Below, one piece after another: positions 21,560 through 33,188 of a DNA stretch of 64,000 bases. Each line of letters begins with the position of its first letter. Position 1 is the stretch's first letter. Below the pieces are notes generated by a model. That model made no database searches, was not told the origin of the DNA, and saw only the letters and a program-made list of their open reading frames with translations. A program made the position numbers and the translations under genes. The stretch is from Pseudoscleropodium purum (Eukaryota > Streptophyta > Bryopsida > Hypnales > Brachytheciaceae). The DNA lies in NCBI GenBank assembly GCA_963969395.1, contig OZ017795.1, positions 6,944,001 through 7,008,000 of the forward strand, written 5' to 3'.

Positions 21560-21830
21560 GAGGACAACGATAGCCTGTTTCAAGCTTGTTCTATAAGTTT
21601 ATCTCCTTGTAGTGAAGGAACATCTTGTTGTGAAAAAAAAGAAAAAATTTAATTAATTAAATGAAATTCTTAAAATGAAAAAAAAGTTGGAAAAAAAATA
21701 ATTCTATATAATGTGGCAAGATCTCAACCATGTCATATTGTTGCAGTGGCACAATTCTCTTGTTTTCTATAGCTTAAGAACTCACAAGTTTTTGTTGCCT
21801 TCAAATTCCTTTTAATGCAACAAAAAATCA
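21560..21830 (+). repeat. Dispersed repeat R3, copy 2
   Basis: This is the counterpart of 16,780-17,050 in direct orientation. It shares TTTCAAGCTTGTTC, CTCCTTGTAGTGAAGGAAC, a run of A-rich sequence, TGTGGCAAGAT, GTCATATTGTTGCAGTGGC and TCACAAGTTTTTGTTGCC. Identity is moderate. Confidence 0.5.
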
Positions 21831-24800
21831 TAAGAAAACACTTCTAAAGCAATTCAATTCAATAAATAAAGATGATATAAGGATTATACAATCAAATTAT
21901 TCCTAAGATTGTGCAATTTCTTAGAATTTGATAGGAGAGTATTGGTCAATGATTTAATTGTCGCATGTTTCAGAAGAAATTATTGTAGTTTCTCACAAAA
22001 TCAAATTCAAGAAGATCCAATCTAAAAAACACTCACATATAATGATATTGGATCTACTTCAAGATATTACAAGTTTCAAATTCAAAATGATACAATTTGT
22101 ATCAGTCATTGACACACAAGTTTCAAATTCAAATGTTAGTTTGCAATGCCATAAATCTCTTTCAAAGCATTGACAAATAAAATGAACAACTTAGTGGCTT
22201 TTACCATGTGGAAAATATTTGTTCAAATTTATAATCATAGTTCAAAATTTAGAAGTAATTACTTTAGTTTCATACAAAAAAATTTATAGAAGACCCAATT
22301 CAATAAAAATTCACATATAATAATACTTATTTATTCTAAAATCAAGTAATAGTATACAAATATAAAAAGACAATATTCTAATAATTAAAAAAATAATATT
22401 CTAATAACCATTGATGGAATGACGTAGAATTTGGTTACCCAAGAATAGAAATCTTTTTTTAGCTCATTGAAAATTCCTTCAACTAAACAACAAGTCCATT
22501 AACATTCAAACTGCCATTAGTATAATCATCAATTTCGTTAAATACTTAAACTAGTACAATTCAAGGGCAAAATTTGTTGTACAAATGTATTGAGAGATTC
22601 AAAAACTAACACTAGACTAGTATAGATGTAGGTAGCAAGTCGTGTGTCTTGAAATTGTCAAAGTTTGGTATTAAGTTCAATTAAAATGCCAAATTGACAA
22701 AATTGACATATAATATTGTTAATTCATAAAAGAGAGCTCACATGCTTGACAAATGTCCATCTACAAATCCAAGAATCTTAAACAATGAAACAAAATTCTA
22801 ACTGAAGAGCTTGAGAGGTGCTCTAGAGATTGACGTAGAAGATTCTAAATTTCAAATTAGAGTGACAAGAAAGAAAGTATAACTGCAAAACAATGAGAGA
22901 AATTATAACCTACGGTGATCTACTACTGAATTTGTTTTCATGTAATAAGTTCATCAACCCTAAAAATATTGAATCATTTCTATCTTCTTTCTCCAAATCT
23001 CATGATTCACTATTTCGATTTGCAAATCATTCACACATTGTCATGACTCTCAAGCTTTTGGATGTACTTTTCAATTCGTTAATGTTATTCGCAATCTCTT
23101 TACAAGTTGATTCCTTGCCAAACATGAAGCTGCACCTAAATGACCACCATGGCACTTTCAATACCATAATGCTCATACAATTGAGTTGTGAATGGCAGTG
23201 ACAAAATCAACAATGGAGCATTACGGACCATAATGCAATGTTAAAGTTAATTAAAAAAACAAAACAATGGAGGATTGAAGATGCTCAATGACTAATTGAT
23301 ATTGTTGTTGTTCATCTTGTTATAAATATCCACTCTTCGATTATTGCGAAAGAATGGCATCATTGAAAATTCATTGTAAATGTTAATGTTCAAGAGAAGT
23401 TGCATTACTAGAGCAACCTCGTAAGCCAATCTAAAGAGTAAGATATCCAACAAGAAGCTGTTGTGAAAAGAAACACATGTTAGAAAAACAAATCCCACCA
23501 TATTGTACCATATCTTGCCATATCCTACTGTAATAATTATTGGTAGTAGCATGTGGTTGGTATAGGTGTTTTATTCCCACCCTTGGAATAAAGTATACAC
23601 AACCAGGTTCTAGTTGCTTTTTGTCATAGTGAAATCCTAGTGGGTGTCTAACAATGTGTAATTCAATTGTGCCTTCTAAGCAACAAATCTTTTGTTATTT
23701 GTTCTATCTAAACTTCCTTTAAACAATTGCTAATCAAATCCAACAAGTTAGTAAAAAAGGCCGGTTTTGGCTATGACAACCAAAACTAGAGCCATGAGGG
23801 GTTAGTCAAGCAAGAAGATTTAAGTAGCCTAAGTTGTAGGGCTGAATTTTTCCTTTCCAGAATGATAAGGTAATCTCAAATTGACCTAATTCTCTAGGAG
23901 ATATTTGCAGATGAAGTTTGACTCTAAAACTACTTACTAAAACTTCATCCATCAATTGCTAGCAATCTGAATATCAAATTCACTTCTAATTTTTGGTTTA
24001 TTTTCTATTTTTAATTACCTATCTGAATTTTCAATTTTGGGTGGTTTGGTCAACTCTAATTGACTTTCATCCAGTTTTAGCCCAATTTAGTTCAAAATTT
24101 CATCCTACTCTAACTTCTATGGTTTTTACTCAATTGACAAAGTTGAGGTGGTTTTTGAATCCTTAGAATATTTTCTTTTAGATTCCTACAACGAATTTAC
24201 TCTTTGAGAATCTTTAACCTAGTTGATAAAAACCCTAGCAGTTTTTACTATTACTTTGAGGTTTTGATTTCTTCCTAATTTTGGAACTAAGTAATTTATT
24301 TTGGAGGGTCTGATTTTATCTTTCTAATAAGGTAAAAAAAAACCTTTCTTATTTTTTAACCTCATAGTAAAGATAATTCAATGATAAATTTTGATCGTTA
24401 ACCGGTTCATCAAAATTTACCTTTTTACTTTTACCTTGGATGGTAAATTACTTTGTCTTTCACTTTTGACTTTTATTTTTATCCTAGATGCTCAATTCTT
24501 ATAAGATTCCTTTTAATGACTTTCTAAACTTTCATCCAATTTTACTACTACTTTTCATCTAATGTAATTTTGGATGAGTATTAACTAATTGTGATGGGTA
24601 AATACTTTTAAAGGACTACGGTGATTTCCTAACTACTTCTAAGTTACTTTTGAATGACTTTTAATTCCTATGATATAACTCTATGTTTTGACTTCAATTG
24701 TAAATGGAAATTCCTATGTTAATGTTTTTGATGGAAGTATGAGAAAATGTGGTAAGAGACTCAATGACTAACCTCGAATTCTATGTTGTTGATAACTCCA

Positions 24801-25430
24801 TCAATGTTGATGATAAGTTGTGCATTATCGTGTGCTCCTTCCACTTCCATTTTGAATGCTTGTATTTGAATGTCGTATTTTTGAAGTTCCCCAATCATGG
24901 ACTATGCCAAACTTCTTCTTTCCACTTCTTTCTTCTTTTTCTTTCTAATCTACTTCTTTCTCATGTCTTCTTTTTCTTTTGAGATATTTTGAAAGAAATC
25001 AAATCAAATCAAATCTAATCTTCTTCTAAATCCTTTGCTAATTTAGTCTAGCATCAAATGAAACCTTAAGACAAGGCTTATTTGACTTCTACTAACTATT
25101 AACTAATTCTAGAATCTCTCCAAAGGTGAACTATTCCATTTCTTGTTTTTTCTTCTCATCCTACAAGCAAAATCCAACCTCAGTTAATGGGCTAATATTC
25201 TCTAATGAATAGTGCTGTGGCAAATGCAAGTTGTTCCTTCTCTCCCAAGTACTAATAGCCAATTTCCCACTTAATGTATTATTTTGCAACTTCCAATTGT
25301 CGTGTGTGTGCTTGAGAGCTCGGAGCAAGATGCGGATTATGGAGAATTTGTTGTAGATGTTCACGCTAAGCTCTTCTAACTTCCGGTATACCCTTCCACC
25401 ATGGCCTTAATTAAGCTTTGTAAACTTTAA
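21831..25430. other. AT-rich gene-free DNA with old repeats
   Basis: No supported gene. Repeat R1 copy 3 lies at 23,561-23,720. Segments near 23,300-23,400 and 25,290-25,385 share a GAGCAAGATGC or AAGAATGGCATC, TTGAAAATTCATTGTAAATGTT-type phrase and look like two members of another old family. The 24.0-24.7 kb stretch repeats AACTTCATCCATCAATT-type phrases also found near 30.3 kb. Confidence 0.45.
23561..23720 (+). repeat. Dispersed repeat R1, copy 3 of 3
   Basis: Blocks TTATTCCCACCCTTGG, ACACAACCAGGTTCTAG, TGGGTGTCTAACAATG and TTGTGCCTTCTAAGCAACA match the other two copies in order and orientation. Confidence 0.5.
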
Positions 25431-25439
25431 TTAATTAGA

Positions 25440-25960
25440 TTTTTGGCCTGGAATGCTTGATTTGGTCTCTCTACACCTTAAGCTAGCTCCCTGGTACCTT
25501 GAGTTGGTCTTTTATGCTGATCTGGACCTCCCTTCACTTGATCTGGCTTCCTTTTGCTAATTAGACCTTCTTTGGGAATCAAACCTCTTTTTGGACTTGA
25601 TTTGGACTTTCATTTGCTAATCAGACCTCCCTTTGGGCTTGATTTGGACTTCCTTGGGCTTGGTTTGGACCTTCCTTGGGCTTGATCTGGCCTTCAACTT
25701 ACTATTAAAACCTCCTTTTTGCTAATCAGACCTCTCTTTGGGCTTGATTTGGACCTTTCTTGGGCTTGATTTGGCTTCCGTTGCTAACCAGACCTCCCTT
25801 TGGCTTGATCAGGCTTCCTTTTGTTAATCAAACCTTCCATGGGCTTGTCTAGCCTTCCTTTTGCTAATTAGACCTCCCTTTGTTGATCTAGACCATCCTT
25901 AGGCTTGATCTGGCCTTCTTTTATTGATCTGAACCTCCCTTTGGCTTGATTTGAGTCTCG
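25440..25960 (+). repeat. Irregular minisatellite (GGGCTTGATTTGGAC family)
   Basis: About a dozen degenerate units combine TTTGCTAATCAGACCTCC, CTTTGGGCTTGAT and TTGGACTTCCTT or CTGGCCTTC. They are joined as shorter (about 27 bp) and longer (about 55 bp) subunits. The tract has fewer A residues than its surroundings and strong strand asymmetry (pyrimidine- and G-rich on the plus strand). It abuts the left end of repeat R2 copy B. Confidence 0.8.
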
Positions 25961-25979
25961 GTCAACACTGGTTGACCAC

Positions 25980-28400
25980 TATAATCTGAAATTTAGGGGT
26001 TTCAAAGCTTCACACCCCTCTAGCCTTTGGAAAATCTGGAAATTAACACCAACTGGTGTCAAAACTAATTTCTAGTTTTAAAATGAAAGCTAGTTGGTAA
26101 ATTCTGATAAAAACCCAAAAATTGAGACCCCGCAAGGTATCATCCCATGGTGGTTGGTTTTAATGTATGATGTGAGGATTTTTTGGTCCCGATGAGCGGT
26201 CCCAATACCCATCAACACCAGGATATTGTTCGGCAGCTGAACTGGCCACCTGTAGGGGTTGGCCTTACGGTTGAGCTGCATAGGTTGCCCTACGGTCTGG
26301 TTGCACAGGGCTTCCTTCTATTTTTTGGTTTATTAAAACCTTGGTGGTTGTTGCCAAAATTTTGGTAATTAAACCAACTACTTGGGTCTCCTCATGGGAA
26401 CCCCTTAAACTAAAACTAATAAGGAAAATTAGTACTAAGAGCGAAGCTTTGCCATTTGGGTGTCTTAAGCCCAAGTTTTGGAATACTTTGCACTAATGGG
26501 AATTTTGGAAAATGGTCTTAACAACGATGGCTTTGCCATAATAGAAGGATTAGCCTCAATTTTCCACCTCTACAAAGAAAGAAACTAATGAAATACTTTG
26601 AACTAGGGCAATAGCTTTGCCGTTTAGTGTTGTGACACTACTTTCTCAAACAAAATACAAGAGAATTAGTGGAGACTTAAAGCTCTCGGTTAATATGGTA
26701 CGATATCACCTAAATAACACAAATTGCAGGACTTGGGAGGATTGCAATAAATATCACCTCCCAAATGACTCAATGACTCATGATGGACCACAAATTCCTA
26801 CGTGAGATGTCAAGGGGAGATTTGCAACAACTATGTGTGAAATCTCTCTCCAAAAACCTCCAAGAAGAATTAGTTAGTAGACTTTGACACAATAACCAAC
26901 AATCCGAGGGACCAAACCACTTGAAAATGTAAGCAAAAGATAGCAGTACTAAAAGGGACCCCAACATCCTTTGAAGTAGGCACGAAACACAAATGAAAGA
27001 TTAAAAAAGACGAGCAAAATGCTCACAATAACAAAAAACAAGAGGTTTTTGGCAAATGCCAAAAATTCCAACAACATCGTCGCATATGGCCAAATGCAAA
27101 ATAAAAAAGGGGTGCAAAAGAGAGAAGAGGTGAGGGCCTTTTATACTTTTCCAAGGCCCCCAACCCCTCTCTAATTACCTACTTCTACTCCTACGTAAGT
27201 TCAAATTAACTTCATTCAAAATTCTACACTACTGTTGTGGGCGCTTTAACTTTTAAACAAATGCTCCAAACACCAAATCAATTGCGCCATTGTCTTTAGA
27301 AGGCCCAAATTAGCCCATGGGATCCCCTACCTCCTACTTTCCAAACTATTTCATAAGCAAAAGCCAATGAATTGCTGGTCAGTGAAAAGGTAGAAAATCC
27401 AACTATTGGAGTTTGTCTTTTCACATGGTTTTGACTAGCCTAGGTTGTCTAGAAGGTTCAAGATAGTAAGAAAAGAGTCCAAGTTTACTTCATTCGAACA
27501 CCATATATGTTTGGTACACTGGTCAACCTGTCGAATGTTCTTGAAAACCATTAAAATTTGGTGTCGCCGCCAATTCTCGCACTTGTTAGTGTCAGAATGT
27601 CTTGAAATTTGACCAGATGCTTATTTAAGCTAAAAAAAACTATCATCATTTTAGTGGAATTTTATTGCTACTTGGATAATTTCTATGAATTTTTAATTGT
27701 TGGTAAACGTAATTGATTTTCCATGGAGTCATCCAGGGTTGACAAATCAATACGTCCGTCCCAAAATAGCGTCCGTAACCCGGACGTCCGTCCTCACGGA
27801 CGCCAGCGGACACAGCGTCCCTCCCACCGTCGGAAGGAGGACGGGCGGGGCGGACGGCCCGAGGCGGACACCCAGATCATGCAGACCACATCAGTCTGCG
27901 TGTCGATCGGACGGCCGTATCGGGGCGGATGGGTATCGGGGCGGACGGGGCGGTCCCAGTGGACGTTGCGGACACAGTGTCTGCGTCTGGACGTCCCGGA
28001 CGTCCGACCGTCCTATCAACCCTGGAGTCATCTTCTACAATTTGGAAAATTACGAAACTTTTTGGGCAACCTCTAGGAAGCTCTCAAATGCTAATTGCAA
28101 GTTTACATGTTCACTTGCATTAAATGTGGAGAGGTCTAAATTCTTAATCCTTTGATTTAATTCCTCTGGGGAGGAATCATTCCCATACGAGGGAATCTTT
28201 ACGAATTGACTTCGCCGTTGAACTCCTAGCATGCTTCTACAAGAGAAAGACCTTTCTCTAAACTTTGGTGGGTGTCCTTAAGAATCGATGGATTTGGGTA
28301 AAATCTAGTAATAGTCTAAAATAAGGGTCTTTTGTAACTATATCTTCTAGAGCTCAAATCTATCTTAAACTCCTAATCGACATACTAAACACTTATCTAG
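25980..28400 (+). repeat. Long dispersed repeat R2, copy B (retroelement-like), carries a MITE
   Basis: This is the counterpart of 9,590-12,000, in the same orientation. Shared blocks in order include ACTAATTTCTAG, GCAATAGCTTTGCCGTTT, GGGACCCCAACATCCTTT, AAATGCTCCAAAC, GTGAGGGCCTTTTATA, AGTAAGAAAAGAGTCCAAGTT and CTTCGCCGTTGAACTCCTAGC. At 27,566 the phrase TTTGGTGTCGCCGCCAATTC resembles the sequence often found at LTR/leader junctions of plant retroelements, but no LTR ends were proved. The hAT-type MITE at 27,734-28,024 interrupts this copy only. Confidence 0.5.
27734..28024. mobile_element. hAT-type MITE, GC-rich, 291 bp, perfect 8-bp TSD
   Basis: The ends are exact inverted repeats of CAGGGTTGA (27,734-27,742 and 28,016-28,024). 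They are flanked by identical 8-bp direct repeats GAGTCATC at 27,726-27,733 and 28,025-28,032. An 8-bp target duplication and a CAGGG-type terminus are marks of the hAT superfamily. The interior is very GC-rich and packed with CGGACG and CGTCC motifs in both orientations, like hAT subterminal transposase-binding repeats. No transposase is encoded, so it must move in trans. The intact CpG-rich interior and perfect duplication suggest a young insertion in old AT-rich DNA. Confidence 0.92.
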
Positions 28401-31400
28401 ACTCTGGAATTAGTAAATAGAAGTGTTTAAAGCACTTTTGGACTTTTGAGAATTAATACACCGCAATCATAGGGACTTCTATTACTTACAATGTTAATAC
28501 ACTTTTCAGACCTTTTGGACCCCAAAAGATTGTAAGAAATGAGCAAAAGCGAAAAAAAAGAAATTTCCAAGGCCCAAGTGACAACTATTGGGCTCGCAGT
28601 TAGCACATACCTCTAGCTTATCAAAATGTTTCATTATGGTGCCTCCTTGGGTTGTAATGCCACAATGGCAAAATTTGGTATTTACCTTTTATTTTCTCTC
28701 ATTATAAAAACAATAAAGAAATCAGTAGCCATTTTTTTAGGTTTATATCTCTTCTTATGTAATTTCTATTTTTAACTTCTCACTTACACTCATACTACAA
28801 CTCTCCCTATCTAGAACACTAATTATAAGGAGGAAGATGAAAGTGCTTAGGTATTGAAAGTGGTAGGAATTAGAGATTGTAAAGGGATCTCAAAGATGTC
28901 ATTGGTCACTCAAACGGGGATTAGGTGTTGGGGCTTAAATATTTCTTAAGTGTAAGTGTTCCATTAATCTTTAATTGCCTGAGAGATTATATATAGTTGA
29001 TCTAGAATTTCAAGCTCATTTTGGTATATGTAATTAAATTTATTGACCTTTTTAAAAAAAATTCACATTGTCTTTAGGGCCGGTTAACTATTGAAAACTT
29101 TCATTTTTCACCAAAAAAGGCAAATATTTGATTTTTGAGAGGTCTTAATAGCCATATATGTCCATTAGTGAAAGAGTAAAGCTTGCTAATTTTACTTCAT
29201 TTTCCAATTTTGAGCAACATTTGCCAATTTTACTTGATTTGAGATCTAAGAAATTGTGCTTATCCATTTGTTTTGAAAATGGTCCAAATAGTAAGAGTAA
29301 AGTGTTTTCATGATTTTCATCATTGAAAATTTAAACATGCAAGTGTTGATTTAGAGTTACTTATGATTTTTACTTATAAAAAATTGCATTTCAACAATTT
29401 CAAGGTCGATTGTGTAATGAATTTGATAGCTTTTCATGTGAAATTAAGTTTTTTGAAAGTGCATTTTAGTATGCTAGTACAATTTGTAGATGTTTAGGAC
29501 TCCTCAAATTCAAAAAAAATTTAGGTACAATTTTTTGAAACATTGTGAGGAGGGACAATATACTAAAAGTAAAAAACATACATTTCACTTGTTATAATCT
29601 CACAACTTCTATGTAATTTTGCATTCAAAATTGGTGAACATACTAATAAGAAAGCTCTTTAAAAATAATTTGCTTCATTAGGATTAACTATAAGCCTATG
29701 CTCTTTTTTCATAGTCAAAACATATTTGAAAAGGCTTGGGCATTTAGGGGTTAAATTTGACTTTGGGAGTTGAAGAAACAATAGTTAGAAGTCATTAGTA
29801 CCATAAATACTTTAAAAAGAATAGTGTTTAAGGAAGAGTTAGGAAAGAAAAAGTGAAGGAAGAAGAATAAGAGGTTAATTAGAGATAGGAGTTAGCTAGA
29901 TTACAAAGGCTTTGTACCATAAACTAACATACAAAAAATATTAAGTGATTGAGAATTTCTATGAAGGCAAAATGAAAAATGGGAAGAGATATGTTGGAAG
30001 GAAATCTTAACAATCCAATTCAAGAACTTTTATTAAGTTGCACCATAAGGGGTAAAATTCATGTCAAATTTAGACCTAGAATTGTAGAGTAAGGGTTTAG
30101 AGGGTTTTGAAAATGTAAAATACAAAGAAAATAGAGTCAAAATTAAAAAGATATAGTTGGATGAAGTTTAGCACATGAATTGGATGAAAACCACTTTAAA
30201 ACATCCAAATGGAATAAGATTAGGAAAACAAGAAATGAATGTAAGTTAAAATTTAGAAGTGCAAGTACTAGTTAGTTTTGAATTGTAGATCAATAATAAA
30301 TAGAGGTTGTAGTTTGAAGTACTGATTAGCGATTAAACTTCATCCATCAATAACTTTCTTTAAAATAGTTCAAATTAGAAGTGCTTACCATTCTAGAAAA
30401 CTGAAATTAAAATTTTTAATGAAAAAATATAAAATATTTAAAAATAATAATTGACCAAAACAATTCAATTCTTCAAAATAATCAAAGATTAACCAAGCAA
30501 ATTAGGATGAGGTTCACCAAATAAAAATTTAGATCTAGAATTGGATAGAAGGAATTTAGAAACTAAATCAAACTTAGAAAAAAATCCCAAAACTCAAAAC
30601 ATAATGAGGGATGAAGTTTAGATTAGGAAATGAATGAAGTTAGTTGAAAATCATTTGTCTAGGTTCAAACTTGAACCTTAACTAGAAATTAGTAATCTAA
30701 AGCTATGTCCCAAATTTTAGAATCATTTGAAATTGAGAAGGTATCTAAAGAAGTAGATGAAGTATCAATAGCCTCTTGAAGATTGAACTTCATCCACTCA
30801 TATATTTTCCTAGGAAGGTTAGATTACATCATAATTTAGATTTTCAAGAATGTCATGAAATTTCTTACAATCTAGAATTACTTAATCTAAATTATCACCA
30901 CATCTATTCAAAAACCATAACCTAATTAGTTTGAATTGGTTAGGACTATTCTTTCAATTTGAACTGTTTTTCTTGGTTCTTTTGCAAGTTCAAGAATGTT
31001 TAGGCATTAAAAAAAAACCTTGCTTAAAAAGCACAATGAACCAACATTTAGACACCTACTTATCATAGAGCTTTGTACTAAAACTAAAACCTAATTATTT
31101 ATAACTAATTATCAAAGATGGATAATTAAATGCCAACAAAGGTCCATAAAGTGCTTTCATGCTAAAAGTGTCCTCTCATGTAAAAGTAATTTTTGTTTTT
31201 TCATGGCACAAGCAATATATAATCAAATCCAATAAACTTACAAACTACCAATATCTCTTGTACCATTCCAAAAAAAATCCATCCTATAGAATACAATTGT
31301 CATTTTTCATTTGTCTTACATATTTAACATTCAATCTCACTTAATTAACTTAGATTTGCAATGCATTTGTAAGATTAAGCACACCTAGAATTCGTAAGAT

Positions 31401-31600
31401 TGTTGAATTACTATTCAATCTTACTTAGATTTGCAATGCAATTACCATACAAAATACCACACATCATCATAGTTCAAGAGAAACCAAGCACTAGGTTAGC
31501 AAATCAATTCCATGATACAAAGTGCAAGAGAAGAAGGGCATCATCTAGGGATATGAAGCATTGATGCCAAATCCCATCGCCCCATCCCAAAGAGAGAGAT
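28401..31600. other. AT-rich gene-free DNA with old repeats
   Basis: No supported gene or domain. The stretch 29.9-30.85 kb carries repeated phrases (GGATGAAGTTTAG, AACTTCATCCA in both orientations) also present near 24 kb. Near 31,350 and 31,430 the phrase TTAGATTTGCAATGCA is repeated. Otherwise nothing is seen. Confidence 0.5.
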
Positions 31601-31669
31601 TGGGCATATAAAATAGCGCCAGAAATCTCCCAGTCCTACAAAACATCAAAGGGCTTGAGATGAGATGAT

Positions 31670-32826
31670 CTAGTCAAAGAGAGAGAATCCCATGTCATCG
31701 TCACTCTCCTCCTTCTCTTCCACCTTCTCTTCCTTCTCCTCGGCAGCTGGTGCAGCAGCACCGCCGCTGGATGCAGCAGGCGCAGAACCGGCAGAGAATC
31801 CACTGCCGCCTCCTCCACCAACGACCACCTGAGACCATGTTTGGGCACCGCCACTCAACAATCAGCCTCAAATTCATGAAGGACTTTCATCCAGATACTA
31901 AGAAAAATGTCAACGAAGTGAAGTGGAGCAGGCTATGAAACAGTTGGGAGCTGAAATAATATCTCATAAGGTTGCGACTGTCCACAGCTGTGCGCGTGAA
32001 ATCAAGCACAAACTAGAAAAGACAATGCTTACTTAAAGCGTTACAATGGCATAGACTTCGAAAGATATAAAGCGTGCTGCATAAGATGTCAAAGTTCATG
32101 AAATACGTTACCGAAAGCTCAAATCCTGAAATTAGAACTCTAGCAACGGTTTCTTTGTCATTCCAAGGAAAAAACGGGAGAGTCCACGACGAACAGTGCA
32201 GGGGAGAGATGCATAGTTATGAGTTGATCTAGTCTAAACCTCGGATTCCCAGAGTAAGTCATGCATTTGGGGCATACAAAGAGAAACCCTAAAAGATTTC
32301 GATTTCAGATTTCGATTTCCCGTGAGATTATGTAGCTTCAGTCAAAGGCTGCTTCTTACGCCGTCAAAAGAAATGACATCGACTTCGAAAGTCATAAGGT
32401 GTCAGAATGCACGGAATACGTCACCGAACGCTCGGGCCCCAGTTTGAACTACTCGGAGCATTTTCGTCAGCATTCCAAGGAAAGGGCGGGAGAGTCCATG
32501 CCGAACAACGTTGAAGAGACAAGTTTTAGTGACTTGAACCGATATCTACGAATCCCAAGCAACACGTACAGCAGCCGAAACCCTAAAAGAATGCCCATCA
32601 TTCGAAAGAAAATTTCGGTTACCTGGGCAACAGCCGAGGTAGGCGTGATCAAGGAGAAAGTGGAGGAGACAGCGCCGGAGCCAGCGGAGGTGAGGGCCAA
32701 GTTGGTGAGCTTCCTCTGGAGCTCCCAGGTGGAAGCAGAGCTCGCCTCAAGGTCAGCTTCGCCACCGTGCTGCTTGGCGGTCCATGAGCTACCAGATTTC
32801 CTAACAATGAAGGTGAAGACGGCCAT
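31670..32826 (-). CDS. RPP3: Acidic ribosomal stalk protein P3 (plant-type), two exons
   Basis: Exon 1 (32,826-32,623) encodes [12 protein letters not shown], then STWELQRKL and [11 protein letters not shown], the N-terminal dimerisation domain of plant P3. Exon 2 (31,828-31,670) encodes a Gly-rich hinge, an Ala/Pro linker, a Glu/Lys stretch and the stalk-family C-terminus [12 protein letters not shown]. Junctions are GT-AG in phase 0, giving 120 residues, the usual length. P3 sits with P1, P2 and uL10 on the 60S stalk and helps recruit elongation factors; P3 is restricted to the plant lineage. The start MAVFTF matches the family. Transcription diverges from the TrmB-like gene, with a telo-box between them. 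The 794-bp intron carries a direct duplication. Confidence 0.93.
32052..32615 (+). repeat. Direct duplication inside the P3 intron (two copies about 330 bp apart)
   Basis: Copy 1 (about 32,052-32,310) and copy 2 (about 32,383-32,615) share CGAAAG.[AC]ATAA[AG]G.G, AATACGT[TC]ACCGAA.GCTC, GTCATTCCAAGGAAA or GCATTCCAAGGAAAG, GGGAGAGTCCA and GAAACCCTAAAAGA in the same order. Copy 2 ends just before the exon 1 donor of P3 at 32,622. Confidence 0.7.
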
Positions 32827-33188
32827 GGCTGATGTTGCTGAGCTTTCGAACCTGGCACAAACTTCTACAAAAAAACACAGCTAAGCTTAAGTCTACACGC
32901 AAGTCTAGAAGGAAGTAGCAAGATCAAAATCCAGGAGTTTAAACAGGGTTTAGGGTTTAGGGGCCGGGTATGGACGAGATATTACCCAGGTAACGGCCGG
33001 GCATTCCGCTCATTTTGTCCAGCATTCAGCATTCAATCCACGATACATTCGTTTCAATTCGTTACCCAATTTCTCCGTATTTTGTTTCGATTCGCGGAAT
33101 TTGCTGCTGGTTTAGATGGGTGTTTGGTGACGTTTATGGGTTGGTTTCGTCGAAGTTAGCATTGCAAGAAGCCGGAGCTCTAGTTGCA
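32827..33188. promoter_or_regulatory. Shared divergent promoter of P3 and the TrmB-like gene, with telo-box
   Basis: Only 362 bases separate the two start codons. Near 32,944-32,961 lies GGGTTTAGGGTTTAGGGG, whose complement CCTAAACCCTAAACCC is the plant telo-box typical of ribosomal-protein promoters. Next to it are GGCCGGGTA and ACGGCCGGGCA, close to site II-like GC elements. Both genes serve translation, so shared control is plausible. No clear TATA box is seen. Confidence 0.7.

Noticed and set aside
27697..28155. Plus-strand frame of 152 codons rich in Arg, Gly and Pro
   Set aside because: It lies mostly within the GC-rich hAT MITE, whose repeats keep several frames open by chance. The frame crosses both element ends.
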